From assembly GCA_943736015.1 (NCBI GenBank), contig OX031061.1, positions 14,703,290 to 14,767,289 on the forward strand: DNA of 64,000 nt. The letters are read 5' to 3'. Positions 41,326 to 56,039 of this stretch are shown here, in pieces. The notes below the pieces were generated by a model. It saw only the letters and a list, made by a program, of their open reading frames with translations, was not told where the DNA came from and made no database searches. The stretch is from Tridacna crocea (taxonomy: Eukaryota; Mollusca; Bivalvia; Cardiida; Cardiidae). Each line of letters opens with the position of its first letter. Positions within the stretch are counted from its first letter, which is position 1. The position numbers were made by a program, and so were the translations under genes.

Positions 41326-43164
41326 TTGTTGCAGTTTGAAAAAATTGGAAAAATTACACTTCAGTTGCCTTTGTTTGATATATGCAATAGGAAGCAACTG
41401 AGAGTTTTCAGTCTTTTTTTATTCACTTGTCGCATTAATTTCTGGGGTTTTCGCATGAGCGTAACTGGCACATATGAGACGGTAGTCAACGTAACTGGGT
41501 TTCCTGTTGCGGTTTGAAGAGATTAAAAAAATTACACTTCAGTTGCCTTTATTTGATATATGCAATAGGAAACAACTGAAAGAGTTTTCAGTCCTTTTTT
41601 AGCTACTTGTCGCATTAAATTCTGGGTTTTTTTTTTTACACTGTACATTGATCACTTTGGCTTATTGAAAGTTTCAATGTGCAACATATATTGTGGGCCG
41701 AGTTAGAAAAGCAAATCCAGTTAAGGGCTGGGGATGGGGAGGGGGCCTGCATCGAGGGTTTAAGGGAAGTAACTCTTGCAAGGGGCTTGAAAAGACCAAA
41801 ACATGGTCTTCTGCGCTCCTATTTTCTAAAATGTTTGCCCATTTTCAGTGAAATTTGGCATGTGTGGATGGTGCAGGCCTGGCAGTTTGCCAAGGACTGC
41901 ACAGCAGCCTTTAAAGAAGACTTTAAATCCACTTTTATGCCGTTTTTTTTCACTGTTTTTTATCCATAAATTAGGGCGCCATTTTGGAGCGATTTTGAAG
42001 CTCTCTGATAGACTGTTAAATTTCTTAAGTCTTCTCTGATTGGCTGTTGGTTTCCATTGTTAAAGCTTCTCTGATTGGATAATTTCAGAGAAGGAAGAGA
42101 TTTGATTGGCTGATGGGAGGGGGGAATATCTGTTTATTCTTATTAACCTTTTACCACACAATGACGCCTTTTAACTCCCCTGAAAGAGAAGGCTTTTGAA
42201 AATAATCTGAGGAAAGGAGACAATGCAGGTTACCAGCATTTTCTCCTTTTCCCACAATGTTTTCTATCCTATCAAAGAAGCAATTGATTTTTAGTTATTC
42301 TTACACCTTATTGTGTCTTTATGGCCTACTTCTAAATTCTTCAAACAAGAGCAAGATGTTTTTATCGGAAAAAGTTTCCGCAACAGCAAACTGTTGCTTC
42401 TGAATTTTATATTTTTGCGCAGCGATTAAACATAAAATTGACTTTTGACTCGTCAAAATTGGTTCAATATTTTCATGACCCTGGTAAGAAAACTGGGAAA
42501 AAATTTCGTTTACCTTTCTTTGATTTGTACAATAGGTATCAGTTGCCTCCGAAAGTGTCGGAGTTGTTTTTACGATTTTATGCGCGGCACGTAACAGTCA
42601 CGTATGCGTGAGATGGTCATCGTAACCAAATCAATGGCCCTAGTGAGACAAAAAGAAAAAGAAAAATCCCTATAATTGACTTAAGCAACAGTTGTCGTCT
42701 GCTACAAAATATTCCGTAAGTCGATTTTTCATGTTTTTGCGGATACGTAAGTGGCACCTGCGAGACAGTAGACAACCTAAAAGGGTTTGTTGTCGCGGTA
42801 AAAAAAGATTGCAGAAATAAAAAACAGACATTAGAAATTAAATTCCCTATATTTGACCTATTAAGCAACAGGTGTCCTCTGCTATGAAATGTTCCGTAAC
42901 TCGATTTTTCACGGATACGTAACCGGCACCTTTGAGACGGGAGTCAACGTAAATGGATTTGTCGTCACGGTATGAAGAGATCAACTGGAGAAAAAAAATA
43001 TACATTAAAAATTTAGTTCCTTTTGTTTGATTTATGCAGTAAGAAGCAGTTGCTACTGAAAGAGCCTTCATTCCTTTTTTTAGCCACTTGTCACATTATT
43101 TTCTGGGGTTTTCGCATCAGCATAACTGGCATGTATGAGACGGTAGTCAACGTAACTGGGTTTC
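41326..43164. repeat. Satellite unit 6 (1839 bp)
   Basis: Repeats the unit 4 markers (GCAACATATATTG, TTTTCTAAAATG, GATAGACTG, class A). Its tail has CCGTAACTCGATTTTTCACGG at about 42895, a variant also at 41055 in the tail of unit 5. Confidence 0.95.
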
Positions 43165-45002
43165 TTGTTGCAGTTTGAAAAAATTGGAAAAATTACACTT
43201 CAGTTGCCTTTGTTTGATATATGCAATAGGAAGCAACTGAGAGTTTTCAGTCTTTTTTTATTCACTTGTCGCATTAATTTCTGGGGTTTTCGCATGAGCG
43301 TAACTGGCACATATGAGACGGTAGTCAACGTAACTGGGTTTCCTGTTGCGGTTTGAAGAGATTAAAAAATTACACTTCAGTTGCCTTTATTTGATATATG
43401 CAATAGGAAACAACTGAAAGAGTTTTCAGTCTTTTTTTAGCTACTTGTCGCATTAATTTCTGGGTTTTTTTTTTACACTGTACATTGATCACTTTGGCTT
43501 ATTGAAAGTTTCAATGTGCAGCATATATTGTGGGCCGAGTTAGAAAAGCAAATCCAGTTAAGGGCTGGGGATGAGGAGGGGGCCTGCATCGAGGGTTTAA
43601 GGGAAGTAACTCTTGCAAGGGGCTTGAAAAGACCAAAACATGGTCTTCTGCGCTCCTATTTTCTTAAATGTTTGCCCATTTTCAGTGAAATTTGGCATGT
43701 GTGGATGGTGCAGGCCTGGCAGTTTGCCAAGGACTGCACAGCAGCCTTTAAAGAAGACTTTAAATCCACTTTTATGCCGTTTTTTTTCCACTGTTTTTTA
43801 TCCATAAATTAGGGCGCCATTTTGGAGCGATTTTGAAGCTCTCTGATAGACTGTTAAATTTCTTAAGTCTTCTCTGATTGGCTGTTGGTTTCCATTGTTA
43901 AAGCTTCTCTGATTGGATAATTTCAGAGAGGGAAGAGATTTGATTGGCTGATGGGAGGGGGGAATATCTGTTTATTCTTATTAACCTTTTACCACACAAT
44001 GACGCCTTTTAACTCCCCTGAAAGAGAAGGCTTTTGAAAATAATCTGAGGAAAGGAGACAATGCAGGTTACCAGCATTTTCTCCTTTTCCTACAATGTTT
44101 TCTATCCTATCAAAGAAGCAATTGATTTTTAGTTATTCTAACATCTTATTGTGTCTTTATGGCCTACTTCTAAATTCTTCAAACAAGAGCAAGATGTTTT
44201 TATCGGAAAAAGTTTCCGCAACAGCAAATGGTTGCTTCTGAATTTTATATTTTTGCGCAGCGATTAAACATAAAATTGACTTTTGACTCGTCAAAACTGG
44301 TTCAATATTTTCATGACCCTGGTAAGAAAACTGGGAAAAAATTTCGTTTACCTTTCTTTGATTTGTACAGTAGGTATCAGTTGCCTCCGAAAGTGTCGGA
44401 GTTGTTTTTACGATTTTATGCGCGGCACGTAACAGTCACGTATGCGTGAGATGGTCATCGTAACCAAATCAATGGCCCTAGTGAGACAAAAAGAAAAAGA
44501 AAAATCCCTATAATTGACTTAAGCAACAGTTGTCATCTGCTACAAAATATTCCATAAGTCGATTTTTCATGTTTTTGCGGATACGTAAGTGGCACCTGTG
44601 AGACAGTAGACAACCTAAAAGGGTTTGTTGTCGCGGTAAAAAAAGATTGCAGAAATAAAAAACAGACATTAGAAATTAAATTCCCTATATTTGACCTATT
44701 AAGCAACAGGTGTCCTCTGCTATGAAATGTTCCGTAAGTCGATATTTCGCGGATACGTAACCGGCACCTTTGAGACGGTAGTCAACGTAAATGGATTTGG
44801 CGTCACGGTATGAAGAGATCAACTGGAGAAAAAAAATATACATTAAAAATTTAGTTCCTTTTGTTTGATTTATGCAGTAAGAAGCAGTTGCTACTGAAAG
44901 AGCCTTCATTCCTTTTTTTAGCCACTTGTCACATTATTTTCTGGGGTTTTCGCATCAGCATAACTGGCATGTATGAGACGGTAGTCAACGTAACTGGGTT
45001 TC
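43165..45002. repeat. Satellite unit 7 (1838 bp), A-type
   Basis: Marked by GGGGATGAGGAGG, GATAGACTG and class B bases. It is private for GGATTTGGCGTCACGG at 44791. Confidence 0.95.
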
Positions 45003-46842
45003 TTGTTGCAGTTTGAAAAAATTGGAAAAATTACACTTCAGTTGCCTTTGTTTGATATATGCAATAGGAAGCAACTGAGAGTTTTCAGTCTTTTTTTATT
45101 CACTTGTCGCATTAATTTCTGGGGTTTTCGCATGAGCGTAACTGGCACATATGAGACGGTAGTCAACGTAACTGGGTTTCCTGTTGCGGTTTGAAGAGAT
45201 TAAAAAAATTACACTTCAGTTGCCTTTATTTGATATATGCAATAGGAAACAACTGAAAGAGTTTTCAGTCTTTTTTTAGCTACTTGTCGCATTAATTTCT
45301 GGTTTTTTTTTTTACACTGTACATTGATCACTTTGGCTTATTGAAAGTTTCAATGTGCAGCATATATTGTGGGCCGAGTTAGAAAAGCAAATCCAGTTAA
45401 GGGCTGGGGATGGGGAGGGGGCCTGCATCGAGGGTTTAAGGGAAGTAACTCTTGCAAGGGGCTTGAAAAGACCAAAACATGGTCTTCTGCGCTCCTATTT
45501 TCTTAAATGTTTGCCCATTTTCAGTGAAATTTGGCATGTGTGGATGGTGCAGGCCTGGCAGTTTGCCAAGGACTGCACAGCAGCCTTTAAAGAAGAATTT
45601 AAATCCACTTTTATGCCGGTTTTTTTTCCACTGTTTTTTATCCATAAATTAGGGCGCCATTTTGGAGCGATTTTGAAGCTCTCTGATTGACTGTTGAATT
45701 TCCTAAGTCTTCTCTGATTGGCTGTTGGTTTCCATTGTTAAAGCTTCTCTGATTGGATAATTTCAGAGAAGGAAGAGATTTGATTGGCTGATGGGAGGGG
45801 GGAATATCTGTTTATTCTTATTAACCTTTTACCACACAATGACGCCTTTTAACTCCCCTGAAAGAGAAGGCTTTTGAAAATAATCTGAGGAAAGGAGACA
45901 ATGCAGGTTACCAGCATTTTCTCCTTTTCCTACAATGTTTTCTATCCTATCAAAGAAGCAATTGATTTTTAGTTATTCTAACATCTTATTGTGTCTTTAT
46001 GGCCTACTTCTAAATTCTTCAAACAAGAGCAAGATTTTTTTATCGCAAAAAGTTTCCGCAACAGCAAATGGTTGCTTCTGAATTTTATATTTTTGCACAG
46101 CGATTAAACATAAAATTGACTTTTGACTCGTCAAAACTGGTTCAATATTTTCATGACCCTGGTAAGAAAACTGGGAAAAAATTTCGTTTACCTTTCTTTG
46201 ATTTGTACAATAGGTATCAGTTGCCTCCGAAAGTGTCGGAGTTGTTTTTACGATTTTATGCGCGGCACGTAACAGTCACGTATGCGTGAGATGGTCATTG
46301 TAACCAAATCAATGGCCCTAGTGAGACAAAAAGAAAAAGAAAAATCCCTATAATTGACTTAAGCAACAGTTGTCATCTGCTACAAAATATTCCATAAGTC
46401 GATTTTTCATGTTTTTGCGGATACGTAAGTGGCACCTGCGAGACAGTAGACAACCTAAAAGGGTTTGTTGTCGCGGTAAAAAAAGATTGCAGAAATAAAA
46501 AACGGACATTAGAAATTAAATTCCCTATATTTGACCTATTAAGCAACAGGTGTCCTCTGCTATGAAATGTTCCGTAAGTCGATTTTTCGCGGATACGTAA
46601 CCGACACCTTTGAGACGGTAGTCAACGTAAATGGATTTGTCATCACGGTATGAAGAGATCAACTGGAGAAAAAAAATATACATTAAAAATTTAGTTCCTT
46701 TTGTTTGATTTATGCAGTAAGAAGCAGTTGCTACTGAAAGAACCTTCATTCCTTTTTTTAGCCACTTGTCACATTATTTTCTGGGGTTTTCGCATCAGCA
46801 TAACTGGCATGTATGAGACGGTAGTCAACGTAACTGGGTTTC
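45003..46842. repeat. Satellite unit 8 (1840 bp), B-type
   Basis: Marked by AAAGAAGAATTTAAATCC, ATGCCGGTTTTTTTTCC and AATTTCCTAAGTC, then class B bases. This marker set recurs in units 10, 14 and 17. Confidence 0.95.
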
Positions 46843-48681
46843 TTGTTGCAGTTTGAAAAAATTGGAAAAATTACACTTCAGTTGCCTTTGTTTGATATAT
46901 GCAATAGGAAGCAACTGAGAGTTTTCAGTCTTTTTTTATTCACTTGTCGCATTAATTTCTGGGGTTTTCGCATGAGCGTAACTGGCACATATGAGACGGT
47001 AGTCAACGTAACTGGGTTTCCTGTTGGGGTTTGAAGAGATTAAAAAAATTACACTTCAGTTGCCTTTATTTGATATATGCAATAGGAAACAACTGAAAGA
47101 GTTTTCAGTCTTTTTTTAGCTACTTGTCGCATTAATTTCTGGGTTTTTTTTTTACACTGTACATTGATCACTTTGGCTTATTGAAAGTTTCAATGTGCAG
47201 CATATATTGTGGGCCGAGTTAGAAAAGCAAATCCAGTTAAGGGCTGGGGATGAGGAGGGGGCCTGCATCGAGGGTTTAAGGGAAGTAACTCTTGCAAGGG
47301 GCTTGAAAAGACCAAAACATGGTCTTCTGCGCTCCTATTTTCTTAAATGTTTGCCCATTTTCAGTGAAATTTGGCATGTGTGGATGGTGCAGGCCTGGCA
47401 GTTTGCCAAGGACTGCACAGCAGCCTTTAAAGAAGACTTTAAATCCACTTTTATGCCGTTTTTTTTCCACTGTTTTTTATCCATAAATTAGGGCGCCATT
47501 TTGGAGCGATTTTGAAGCTCTCTGATAGACTGTTAAATTTCTTAAGTCTTCTCTGATTGGCTGTTGGTTTCCATTGTTAAAGCTTCTCTGATTGGATAAT
47601 TTCAGAGAAGGAAGAGATTTGATTGGCTGATGGGAGGGGGGAATATCTGTTTATTCTTATTAACCTTTTACCACACAATGACGCCTTTTAACTCCCCTGA
47701 AAGAGAAGGCTTTTGAAAATAATCTGAGGAAAGGAGACAATGCAGGTTACCAGCATTTTCTCCTTTTCCTACAATGTTTTCTATCCTATCAAAGAAGCAA
47801 TTGATTTTTAGTTATTCTAACATCTTATTGTGTCTTTATGGCCTACTTCTAAATTCTTCAAACAAGAGCAAGATGTTTTTATCGGAAAAAGTTTCCGCAA
47901 CAGCAAACGGTTGCTTCTGAATTTTATATTTTTGCGCAGCGATTAAACATAAAATTGACTTTTGACTCGTCAAAACTGGTTCAATATTTTCATGACCCTG
48001 GTAAGAAAACTGGGAAAAAATTTCGTTTACCTTTCTTTGATTTGTACAGTAGGTATCAGTTGCCTCCGAAAGTGTCGGAGTTGTTTTTACGATTTTATGC
48101 GCGGCACGTAACAGTCACGTATGCGTGAGATGGTCATCGTAACCAAATAAATGGCCCTAGTGAGACAAAAAGAAAAAGAAAAATCCCTATAATTGACTTA
48201 AGCAACAGTTGTCATCTGCTACAAAATATTCCATAAGTCGATTTTTCATGTTTTTGCGGATACGTAAGTGGCACCTGTGAGACAGTAGACAACCTAAAAG
48301 GGTTTGTTGTCGCGGTAAAAAAAGATTGCAGAAATAAAAAACAGACATTAGAAATTAAATTCCCTATATTTGACCTATTAAGCAACAGGTGTCCTCTGCT
48401 ATGAAATGTTCCGTAAGTCGATTTTTCGCGGATACGTAACCGGCACCTTTGAGACGGTAGTCAACGTAAATGGATTTGTCGTCATGGTATGAAGAGATCA
48501 ACTGGAGAAAAAAAATATACATTAAAAATTTAGTTCCTTTTGTTTGATTTATGCAGTAAGAAGCAGTTGCTACTGAAAGAGCCTTCATTCCTTTTTTTAG
48601 CCACTTGTCACATTATTTTCTGGGGTTTTCACATCAGCATAACTGGCATGTATGAGACGGTAGTCAACGTAACTGGGTTTC
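46843..48681. repeat. Satellite unit 9 (1839 bp), A-type
   Basis: CCTGTTGGGGTTTG, GATGAGGAGG, GATAGACTG. Its tail carries ACCAAATAAATGGCC (48142), CGTCATGGTATGAAG (48480) and TTTTCACATCAGC (48626). These rare variants are shared only with unit 13. Confidence 0.95.
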
Positions 48682-50521
48682 TTGTTGCAGTTTGAAAAAA
48701 TTGGAAAAATTACACTTCAGTTGCCTTTGTTTGATATATGCAATAGGAAGCAACTGAGAGTTTTCAGTCTTTTTTTATTCACTTGTCGCATTAATTTCTG
48801 GGGTTTTCGCATGAGCGTAACTGGCACATATGAGACGGTAGTCAACGTAACTGGGTTTCCTGTTGCGGTTTGAAGAGATTAAAAAAATTACACTTCAGTT
48901 GCCTTTATTTGATATATGCAATAGGAAACAACTGAAAGAGTTTTCAGTCTTTTTTTAGCTACTTGTCGCATTAATTTCTGGTTTTTTTTTTTACACTGTA
49001 CATTGATCACTTTGGCTTATTGAAAGTTTCAATGTGCAGCATATATTGTGGGCCGAGTTAGAAAAGCAAATCCAGTTAAGGGCTGGGGATGGGGAGGGGG
49101 CCTGCATCGAGGGTTTAAGGGAAGTAACTCTTGCAAGGGGCTTGAAAAGACCAAAACATGGTCTTCTGCGCTCCTATTTTCTTAAATGTTTGCCCATTTT
49201 CAGTGAAATTTGGCATGTGTGGATGGTGCAGGCCTGGCAGTTTGCCAAGGACTGCACAGCAGCCTTTAAAGAAGAATTTAAATCCACTTTTATGCCGGTT
49301 TTTTTTCCACTGTTTTTTATCCATAAATTAGGGCGCCATTTTGGAGCGATTTTGAAGCTCTCTGATTGACTGTTGAATTTCCTAAGTCTTCTCTGATTGG
49401 CTGTTGGTTTCCATTGTTAAAGCTTCTCTGATTGGATAATTTCAGAGAGGGAAGAGATTTGATTGGCTGATGGGAGGGGGGAATATCTGTTTATTCTTAT
49501 TAACCTTTTACCACACAATGACGCCTTTTAACTCCCCTGAAAGAGAAGGCTTTTGAAAATAATCTGAGGAAAGGAGACAATGCAGGTTACCAGCATTTTC
49601 TCCTTTTCCTACAATGTTTTCTATCCTATCAAAGAAGCAATTGATTTTTAGTTATTCTAACATCTTATTGTGTCTTTATGGCCTACTTCTAAATTCTTCA
49701 AACAAGAGCAAGATGTTTTTATCGGAAAAAGTTTCCGCAACAGCAAATGGTTGCTTCTGAATTTTATATTTTTGCGCAGCGATTAAACATAAAATTGACT
49801 TTTGACTCGTCAAAACTGGTTCAATATTTTCATGACCCTGGTAAGAAAACTGGGAAAAAATTTCGTTTACCTTTCTTTGATTTGTACAATAGGTATCAGT
49901 TGCCTCCGAAAGTGTCGGAGTTGTTTTTACGATTTTATGCGCGGCACGTAACAGTCACGTATGCGTGAGATGGTCATTGTAACCAAATCAATGGCCCTAG
50001 TGAGACAAAAAGAAAAAGAAAAATCCCTATAATTGACTTAAGCAACAGTTGTCATCTGCTACAAAATATTCCATAAGTCGATTTTTCATGTTTTTGCGGA
50101 TACGTAAGTGGCACCTGTGAGACAGTAGACAACCTAAAAGGGTTTGTTGTCGCGGTAAAAAAAGATTGCAGAAATAAAAAACAGACATTAGAAATTAAAT
50201 TCCCTATATTTGACCTATTAAGCAACAGGTGTCCTCTGCTATGAAATGTTCCGTAAGTCGATTTTTCGCGGATACGTAACCGGCAACTTTGAGACGGTAG
50301 TCAACTTAAATGGAATTGTCGTCACGGTATGAAGAGATCAACTGGAGAAAAAAAATATACATTAAAAATTTAGTTCCTTTTGTTTGATTTATGCAGTAAG
50401 AAGCAGTTGCTACTGAAAGAGCCTTCATTCCTTTTTTTAGCCACTTGTCACATTATTTTCTGGGGTTTTCGCATCAGCATAACTGGCATGTATGAGACGG
50501 TAGTCAACGTAACTGGGTTTC
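48682..50521. repeat. Satellite unit 10 (1840 bp), B-type
   Basis: B markers as in unit 8. Its tail is private for GTCAACTTAAATGGAATTGTC at about 50300. Confidence 0.95.
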
Positions 50522-52360
50522 TTGTTGCAGTTTGAAAAAATTGGAAAAATTACACTTCAGTTGCCTTTGTTTGATATATGCAATAGGAAGCAACTGAGAG
50601 TTTTCAGTCTTTTTTTATTCACTTGTCGCATTAATTTCTGGGGTTTTCGCATGAGCGTAACTGGCACATATGAGACGGTAGTCAAAGTAACTGGGTTTCC
50701 TGTTGGGGTTTGAAGAGATTAAAAAAATTACACTTCAGTTGCCTTTATTTGATATATGCAATAGGAAACAACTGAAAGAGTTTTCAGTCTTTTTTTAGCT
50801 ACTTGTCGCATTATTTTCTGGTTTTTTTTTTACACTGTACATTGATCACTTTGGCTTATTGAAAGTTTCAATGTGCAGCATATATTGTGGGCCGAGTTAG
50901 AAAAGCAAATCCAGTTAAGGGCTGGGGATGGGGAGGGGGCCTGCATCGAGGGTTTAAGGGAAGTAACTCTTGCAAGGGGCTTGAAAAGACCAAAACATGG
51001 TCTTCTGCGCTCCTATTTTCTTAAATGTTTGCCCATTTTCAGTGAAATTTGGCATGTGTGGATGGTGCAGGCCTGGCAGTTTGCCAAGGACTGCACAGCA
51101 GCCTTTAAAGAAGACTTTAAATCCACTTTTATGCCGTTTTTTTTTCCACTGTTTTTTATCCATAAATTAGGGTGCCATTTTGGAGCGATTTTGAAGCTCT
51201 CTGATTGACTGTTGAATTTCTTAAGTCTTCTCTGATTGGCTGTTGGTTTCCATTGTTAAAGCTTCTCTGATTGGATAATTTCAGAGAGGGAAGAGATTTG
51301 ATTGGCTGATGGGAGGGGGGAATATCTGTTTATTCTTATTAACCTTTTACCACACAATGACGCCTTTTAACTCCCCTGAAAGAGAAGGCTTTTGAAAATA
51401 ATCTGAGGAAAGGAGACAATGCAGGTTACCAGCATTTTCTCCTTTTCCCACAATGTTTTCTATCCTATCAAAGAAGCAATTGATTTTTAGTTATTCTTAC
51501 ACCTTATTGTGTCTTTATGGCCTACTTCTAAATTCTTCAAACAAGAGCAAGATGTTTTTATCGGAAAAAGTTTCCGCAACAGCAAACTGTTGCTTCTGAA
51601 TTTTATATTTTTGCGCAGCGATTAAACATAAAATTGACTTTTGACTCGTCAAAATTGGTTCAATATTTTCATGACCCTGGTAAGAAAACTGGGAAAAAAT
51701 TTCGTTTACCTTTCTTTGATTTGTACAATAGGTATCAGTTGCCTCCGAAAGTGTCGGAGTTGTTTTTACGATTTTATGCGCGGCACGTAACAGTCACGTA
51801 TGCGTGAGATGGTCATCGTAACCAAATCAATGGCCCTAGTGAGACAAAAAGAAAAAGAAAAATCCCTATAATTGACTTAAGCAACAGTTGTCGTCTGCTA
51901 CAAAATATTCCGTAAGTCGATTTTTCATGTTTTTGCGGATACGTAAGTGGCACCTGCGAGACAGTAGACAACCTAAAAGGGTTTGTTGTCGCGGTAAAAA
52001 AAGATTGCAGAAATAAAAAACGGACATTAGAAATTAAATTCCCTATATTTGACCTATTAAGCAACAGGTGTCCTCTGCTATGAAATGTTCCGTAAGTCGA
52101 TTTTTCGCGGATACGTAACCGACACCTTTGAGACGGTAGTCAACGTAAATGGATTTGTCATCACGGTATGAAGAGATCAACTGGAGAAAAAAAATATACA
52201 TTAAAAATTTAGTTCCTTTTGTTTGATTTATGCAGTAAGAAGCAGTTGCTACTGAAAGAGCCTTCATTCCTTTTTTTAGCCACTTGTCACATTATTTTCT
52301 GGGGTTTTCGCATCAGCATAACTGGCATGTATGAGACGGTAGTCAACGTAACTGGGTTTC
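50522..52360. repeat. Satellite unit 11 (1839 bp), C-type
   Basis: Marked by GTCAAAGTAACTGG, CCTGTTGGGGTTTG and TTAGGGTGCCATTTTGG, then class A bases. The C markers recur in units 15 and 18. Confidence 0.95.
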
Positions 52361-54200
52361 TTGTTGCAGTTTGAAAAAATTGGAAAAATTACACTTCAGT
52401 TGCCTTTGTTTGATATATGCAATAGGAAGCAACTGAGAGTTTTCAGTCTTTTTTTATTCACTTGTCGCATTAATTTCTGGGGTTTTCGCATGAGCGTAAC
52501 TGGCACATATGAGACGGTAGTCAACGTAACTGGGTTTCCTGTTGGGGTTTGAAGAGATTAAAAAAATTACACTTCAGTTGCCTTTATTTGATATATGCAA
52601 TAGGAAACAACTGAAAGAGTTTTCAGTCTTTTTTTAGCTACTTGTCGCATTTATTTCTAGGTTTTTTTTTTACACTGTACATTGATCACTTTGGCTTATT
52701 GAAAGTTTCAATGTGCAACATATATTGTGGGCCGAGTTAGAAAAGCAAATCCAGTTAAGGGCTGGGGATGGGGAGGGGGCCTGCATCGAGGGTTTAAGGG
52801 AAGTAACTCTTGCAAGGGGCTTGAAAAGACCAAAACATGGTCTTCTGCGCTCCTATTTTCTTAAATGTTTGCCCATTTTCAGTGAAATTTGGCATGTGTG
52901 GATGGTGCAGGCCTGGCAGTTTGCCAAGGACTGCACAGCAGCCTTTAAAGAAGACTTTAAATCCACTTTTATGCCGTTTTTTTTTCCACTGTTTTTTATC
53001 CATAAATTAGGGCGCCATTTTGGAGCGATTTTGAAGCTCTCTCATTGACTGTTAAATTTCTTAAGTCTTCTCTGATTGGCTGTTGGTTTCCATTGTTAAA
53101 GCTTCTCTGATTGGATAATTTCAGAGAGGGAAGAGATTTGATTGGCTGATGGGAGGGGGGAATATCTGTTTATTCTTATTAACCTTTTACCACACAATGA
53201 CGCCTTTTAACTCCCCTGAAAGAGAAGGCTTTTGAAAATAATCTGAGGAAAGGAGACAATGCAGGTTACCAGCATTTTCTCCTTTTCCCACAATGTTTTC
53301 TATCCTATCAAAGAAGCAATTGATTTTTAGTTATTCTTACACCTTATTGTGTCTTTATGGCCTACTTCTAAATTCTTCAAACAAGAGCAAGATGTTTTTA
53401 TCGGAAAAAGTTTCCGCAACAGCAAACTGTTGCTTCTGAATTTTATATTTTTGCGCAGCGATTAAACATAAAATTGACTTTTGACTCGTCAAAACTGGTT
53501 CAATATTTTCATGACCCTGGTAAGAAAACTGGGAAAAAATTTCGTTTACCTTTCTTTGATTTGTACAATAGGTATCAGTTGCCTCCGAAAGTGTCGGAGT
53601 TGTTTTTACGATTTTATGCGCGGCACGTAACAGTCACGTATGCGTGAGATGGTCATCGTAACCAAATCAATGGCCCTAATGAGACAAAAAGAAAAAGAAA
53701 AATCCCTATAATTGACTTAAGCAACAGTTGTCGTCTGCTACAAAATATTCCGTAAGTCGATTTTTCATGTTTTTGCGGATACGTAAGTGGCACCTGCGAG
53801 ACAGTAGACAACCTAAAAGGGTTTGTTGTCGCGGTAAAAAAAGATTGCAGAAATAAAAAACGGACATTAGAAATTAAATTCCCTATATTTGACCTATTAA
53901 GCAACAGGTGTCCTCTGCTATGAAATGTTCCGTAAGTCGATTTTTCGCGGATACGTAACCGACACCTTTGAGACGGTAGTCAACGTAAATGGATTTGTCA
54001 TCACGGTATGAAGAGATCAACTGGAGAAAAAAAATATACATTAAAAATTTAGTTCCTTTTGTTTGATTTATGCAGTAAGAAGCAGTTGCTACTGAAAGAG
54101 CCTTCATTCCTTTTTTTAGCCACTTGTCACATTATTTTCTGGGGTTTTCGCATCAGCATAACTGGCATGTATGAGACGGTAGTCAACGTAACTGGGTTTC
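52361..54200. repeat. Satellite unit 12 (1840 bp), D-type
   Basis: Marked by CCTGTTGGGG, CGCATTTATTTCTAGG, GCAACATATATTG and CTCTCATTGACTG, then class A. It interrupts the A-B-C order and resembles unit 5. Private: CCCTAATGAGAC at 53674. Confidence 0.95.
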
Positions 54201-56039
54201 TTGTTGCAGTTTGAAAAAATTGGAAAAATTACACTTCAGTTGCCTTTGTTTGATATATGCAATAGGAAGCAACTGAGAGTTTTCAGTCTTTTTTTATTCA
54301 CTTGTCGCATTAATTTCTGGGGTTTTCGCATGAGCGTAACTGGCACATATGAGACGGTAGTCAACGTAACTGGGTTTCCTGTTGGGGTTTGAAGAGATTA
54401 AAAAAATTACACTTCAGTTGCCTTTATTTGATATATGCAATAGGAAACAACTGAAAGAGTTTTCAGTCTTTTTTTAGCTACTTGTCGCATTAATTTCTGG
54501 GTTTTTTTTTTACACTGTACATTGATCACTTTGGCTTATTGAAAGTTTCAATGTGCAGCATATATTGTGGGCCGAGTTAGAAAAGCAAATCCAGTTAAGG
54601 GCTGGGGATGAGGAGGGGGCCTGCATCGAGGGTTTAAGGGAAGTAACTCTTGCAAGGGGCTTGAGAAGACCAAAACATGGTCTTCTGCGCTCCTATTTTC
54701 TTAAATGTTTGCCCATTTTCAGTGAAATTTGGCATGTGTGGATGGTGCAGGCCTGGCAGTTTGCCAAGGACTGCACAGCAGCCTTTAAAGAAGACTTTAA
54801 ATCCACTTTTATGCCGTTTTTTTTCCACTGTTTTTTATCCATAAATTAGGGCGCCATTTTGGAGCGATTTTGAAGCTCTCTGATAGACTGTTAAATTTCT
54901 TAAGTCTTCTCTGATTGGCTGTTGGTTTCCATTGTTAAAGCTTCTCTGATTGGATAATTTCAGAGAAGGAAGAGATTTGATTGGCTGATGGGAGGGGGGA
55001 ATATCTGTTTATTCTTATTAACCTTTTACCACACAATGACGCCTTTTAACTCCCCTGAAAGAGAAGGCTTTTGAAAATAATCTGAGGAAAGGAGACAATG
55101 CAGGTTACCAGCATTTTCTCCTTTTCCTACAATGTTTTCTATCCTATCAAAGAAGCAATTGATTTTTAGTTATTCTAACATCTTATTGTGTCTTTATGGC
55201 CTACTTCTAAATTCTTCAAACAAGAGCAAGATGTTTTTATCGGAAAAAGTTTCCGCAACAGCAAACGGTTGCTTCTGAATTTTATATTTTTGCGCAGCGA
55301 TTAAACATAAAATTGACTTTTGACTCGTCAAAACTGGTTCAATATTTTCATGACCCTGGTAAGAAAACTGGGAAAAAATTTCGTTTACCTTTCTTTGATT
55401 TGTACAGTAGGTATCAGTTGCCTCCGAAAGTGTCGGAGTTGTTTTTACGATTTTATGCGCGGCACGTAACAGTCACGTATGCGTGAGATGGTCATCGTAA
55501 CCAAATAAATGGCCCTAGTGAGACAAAAAGAAAAAGAAAAATCCCTATAATTGACTTAAGCAACAGTTGTCATCTGCTACAAAATATTCCATAAGTCGAT
55601 TTTTCATGTTTTTGCGGATACGTAAGTGGCACCTGTGAGACAGTAGACAACCTAAAAGGGTTTGTTGTCGCGGTAAAAAAAGATTGCAGAAATAAAAAAC
55701 AGACATTAGAAATTAAATTCCCTATATTTGACCTATTAAGCAACAGGTGTCCTCTGCTATGAAATGTTCCGTAAGTCGATTTTTCGCGGATACGTAACCG
55801 GCACCTTTGAGACGGTAGTCAACGTAAATGGATTTGTCGTCATGGTATGAAGAGATCAACTGGAGAAAAAAAATATACATTAAAAATTTAGTTCCTTTTG
55901 TTTGATTTATGCAGTAAGAAGCAGTTGCTACTGAAAGAGCCTTCATTCCTTTTTTTAGCCACTTGTCACATTATTTTCTGGGGTTTTCACATCAGCATAA
56001 CTGGCATGTATGAGACGGTAGTCAACGTAACTGGGTTTC
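54201..56039. repeat. Satellite unit 13 (1839 bp), A-type
   Basis: A markers plus the rare tail variants of unit 9 at exactly +7358 bp (55500, 55838, 55984). Private: GCTTGAGAAGACC at 54659. Confidence 0.95.
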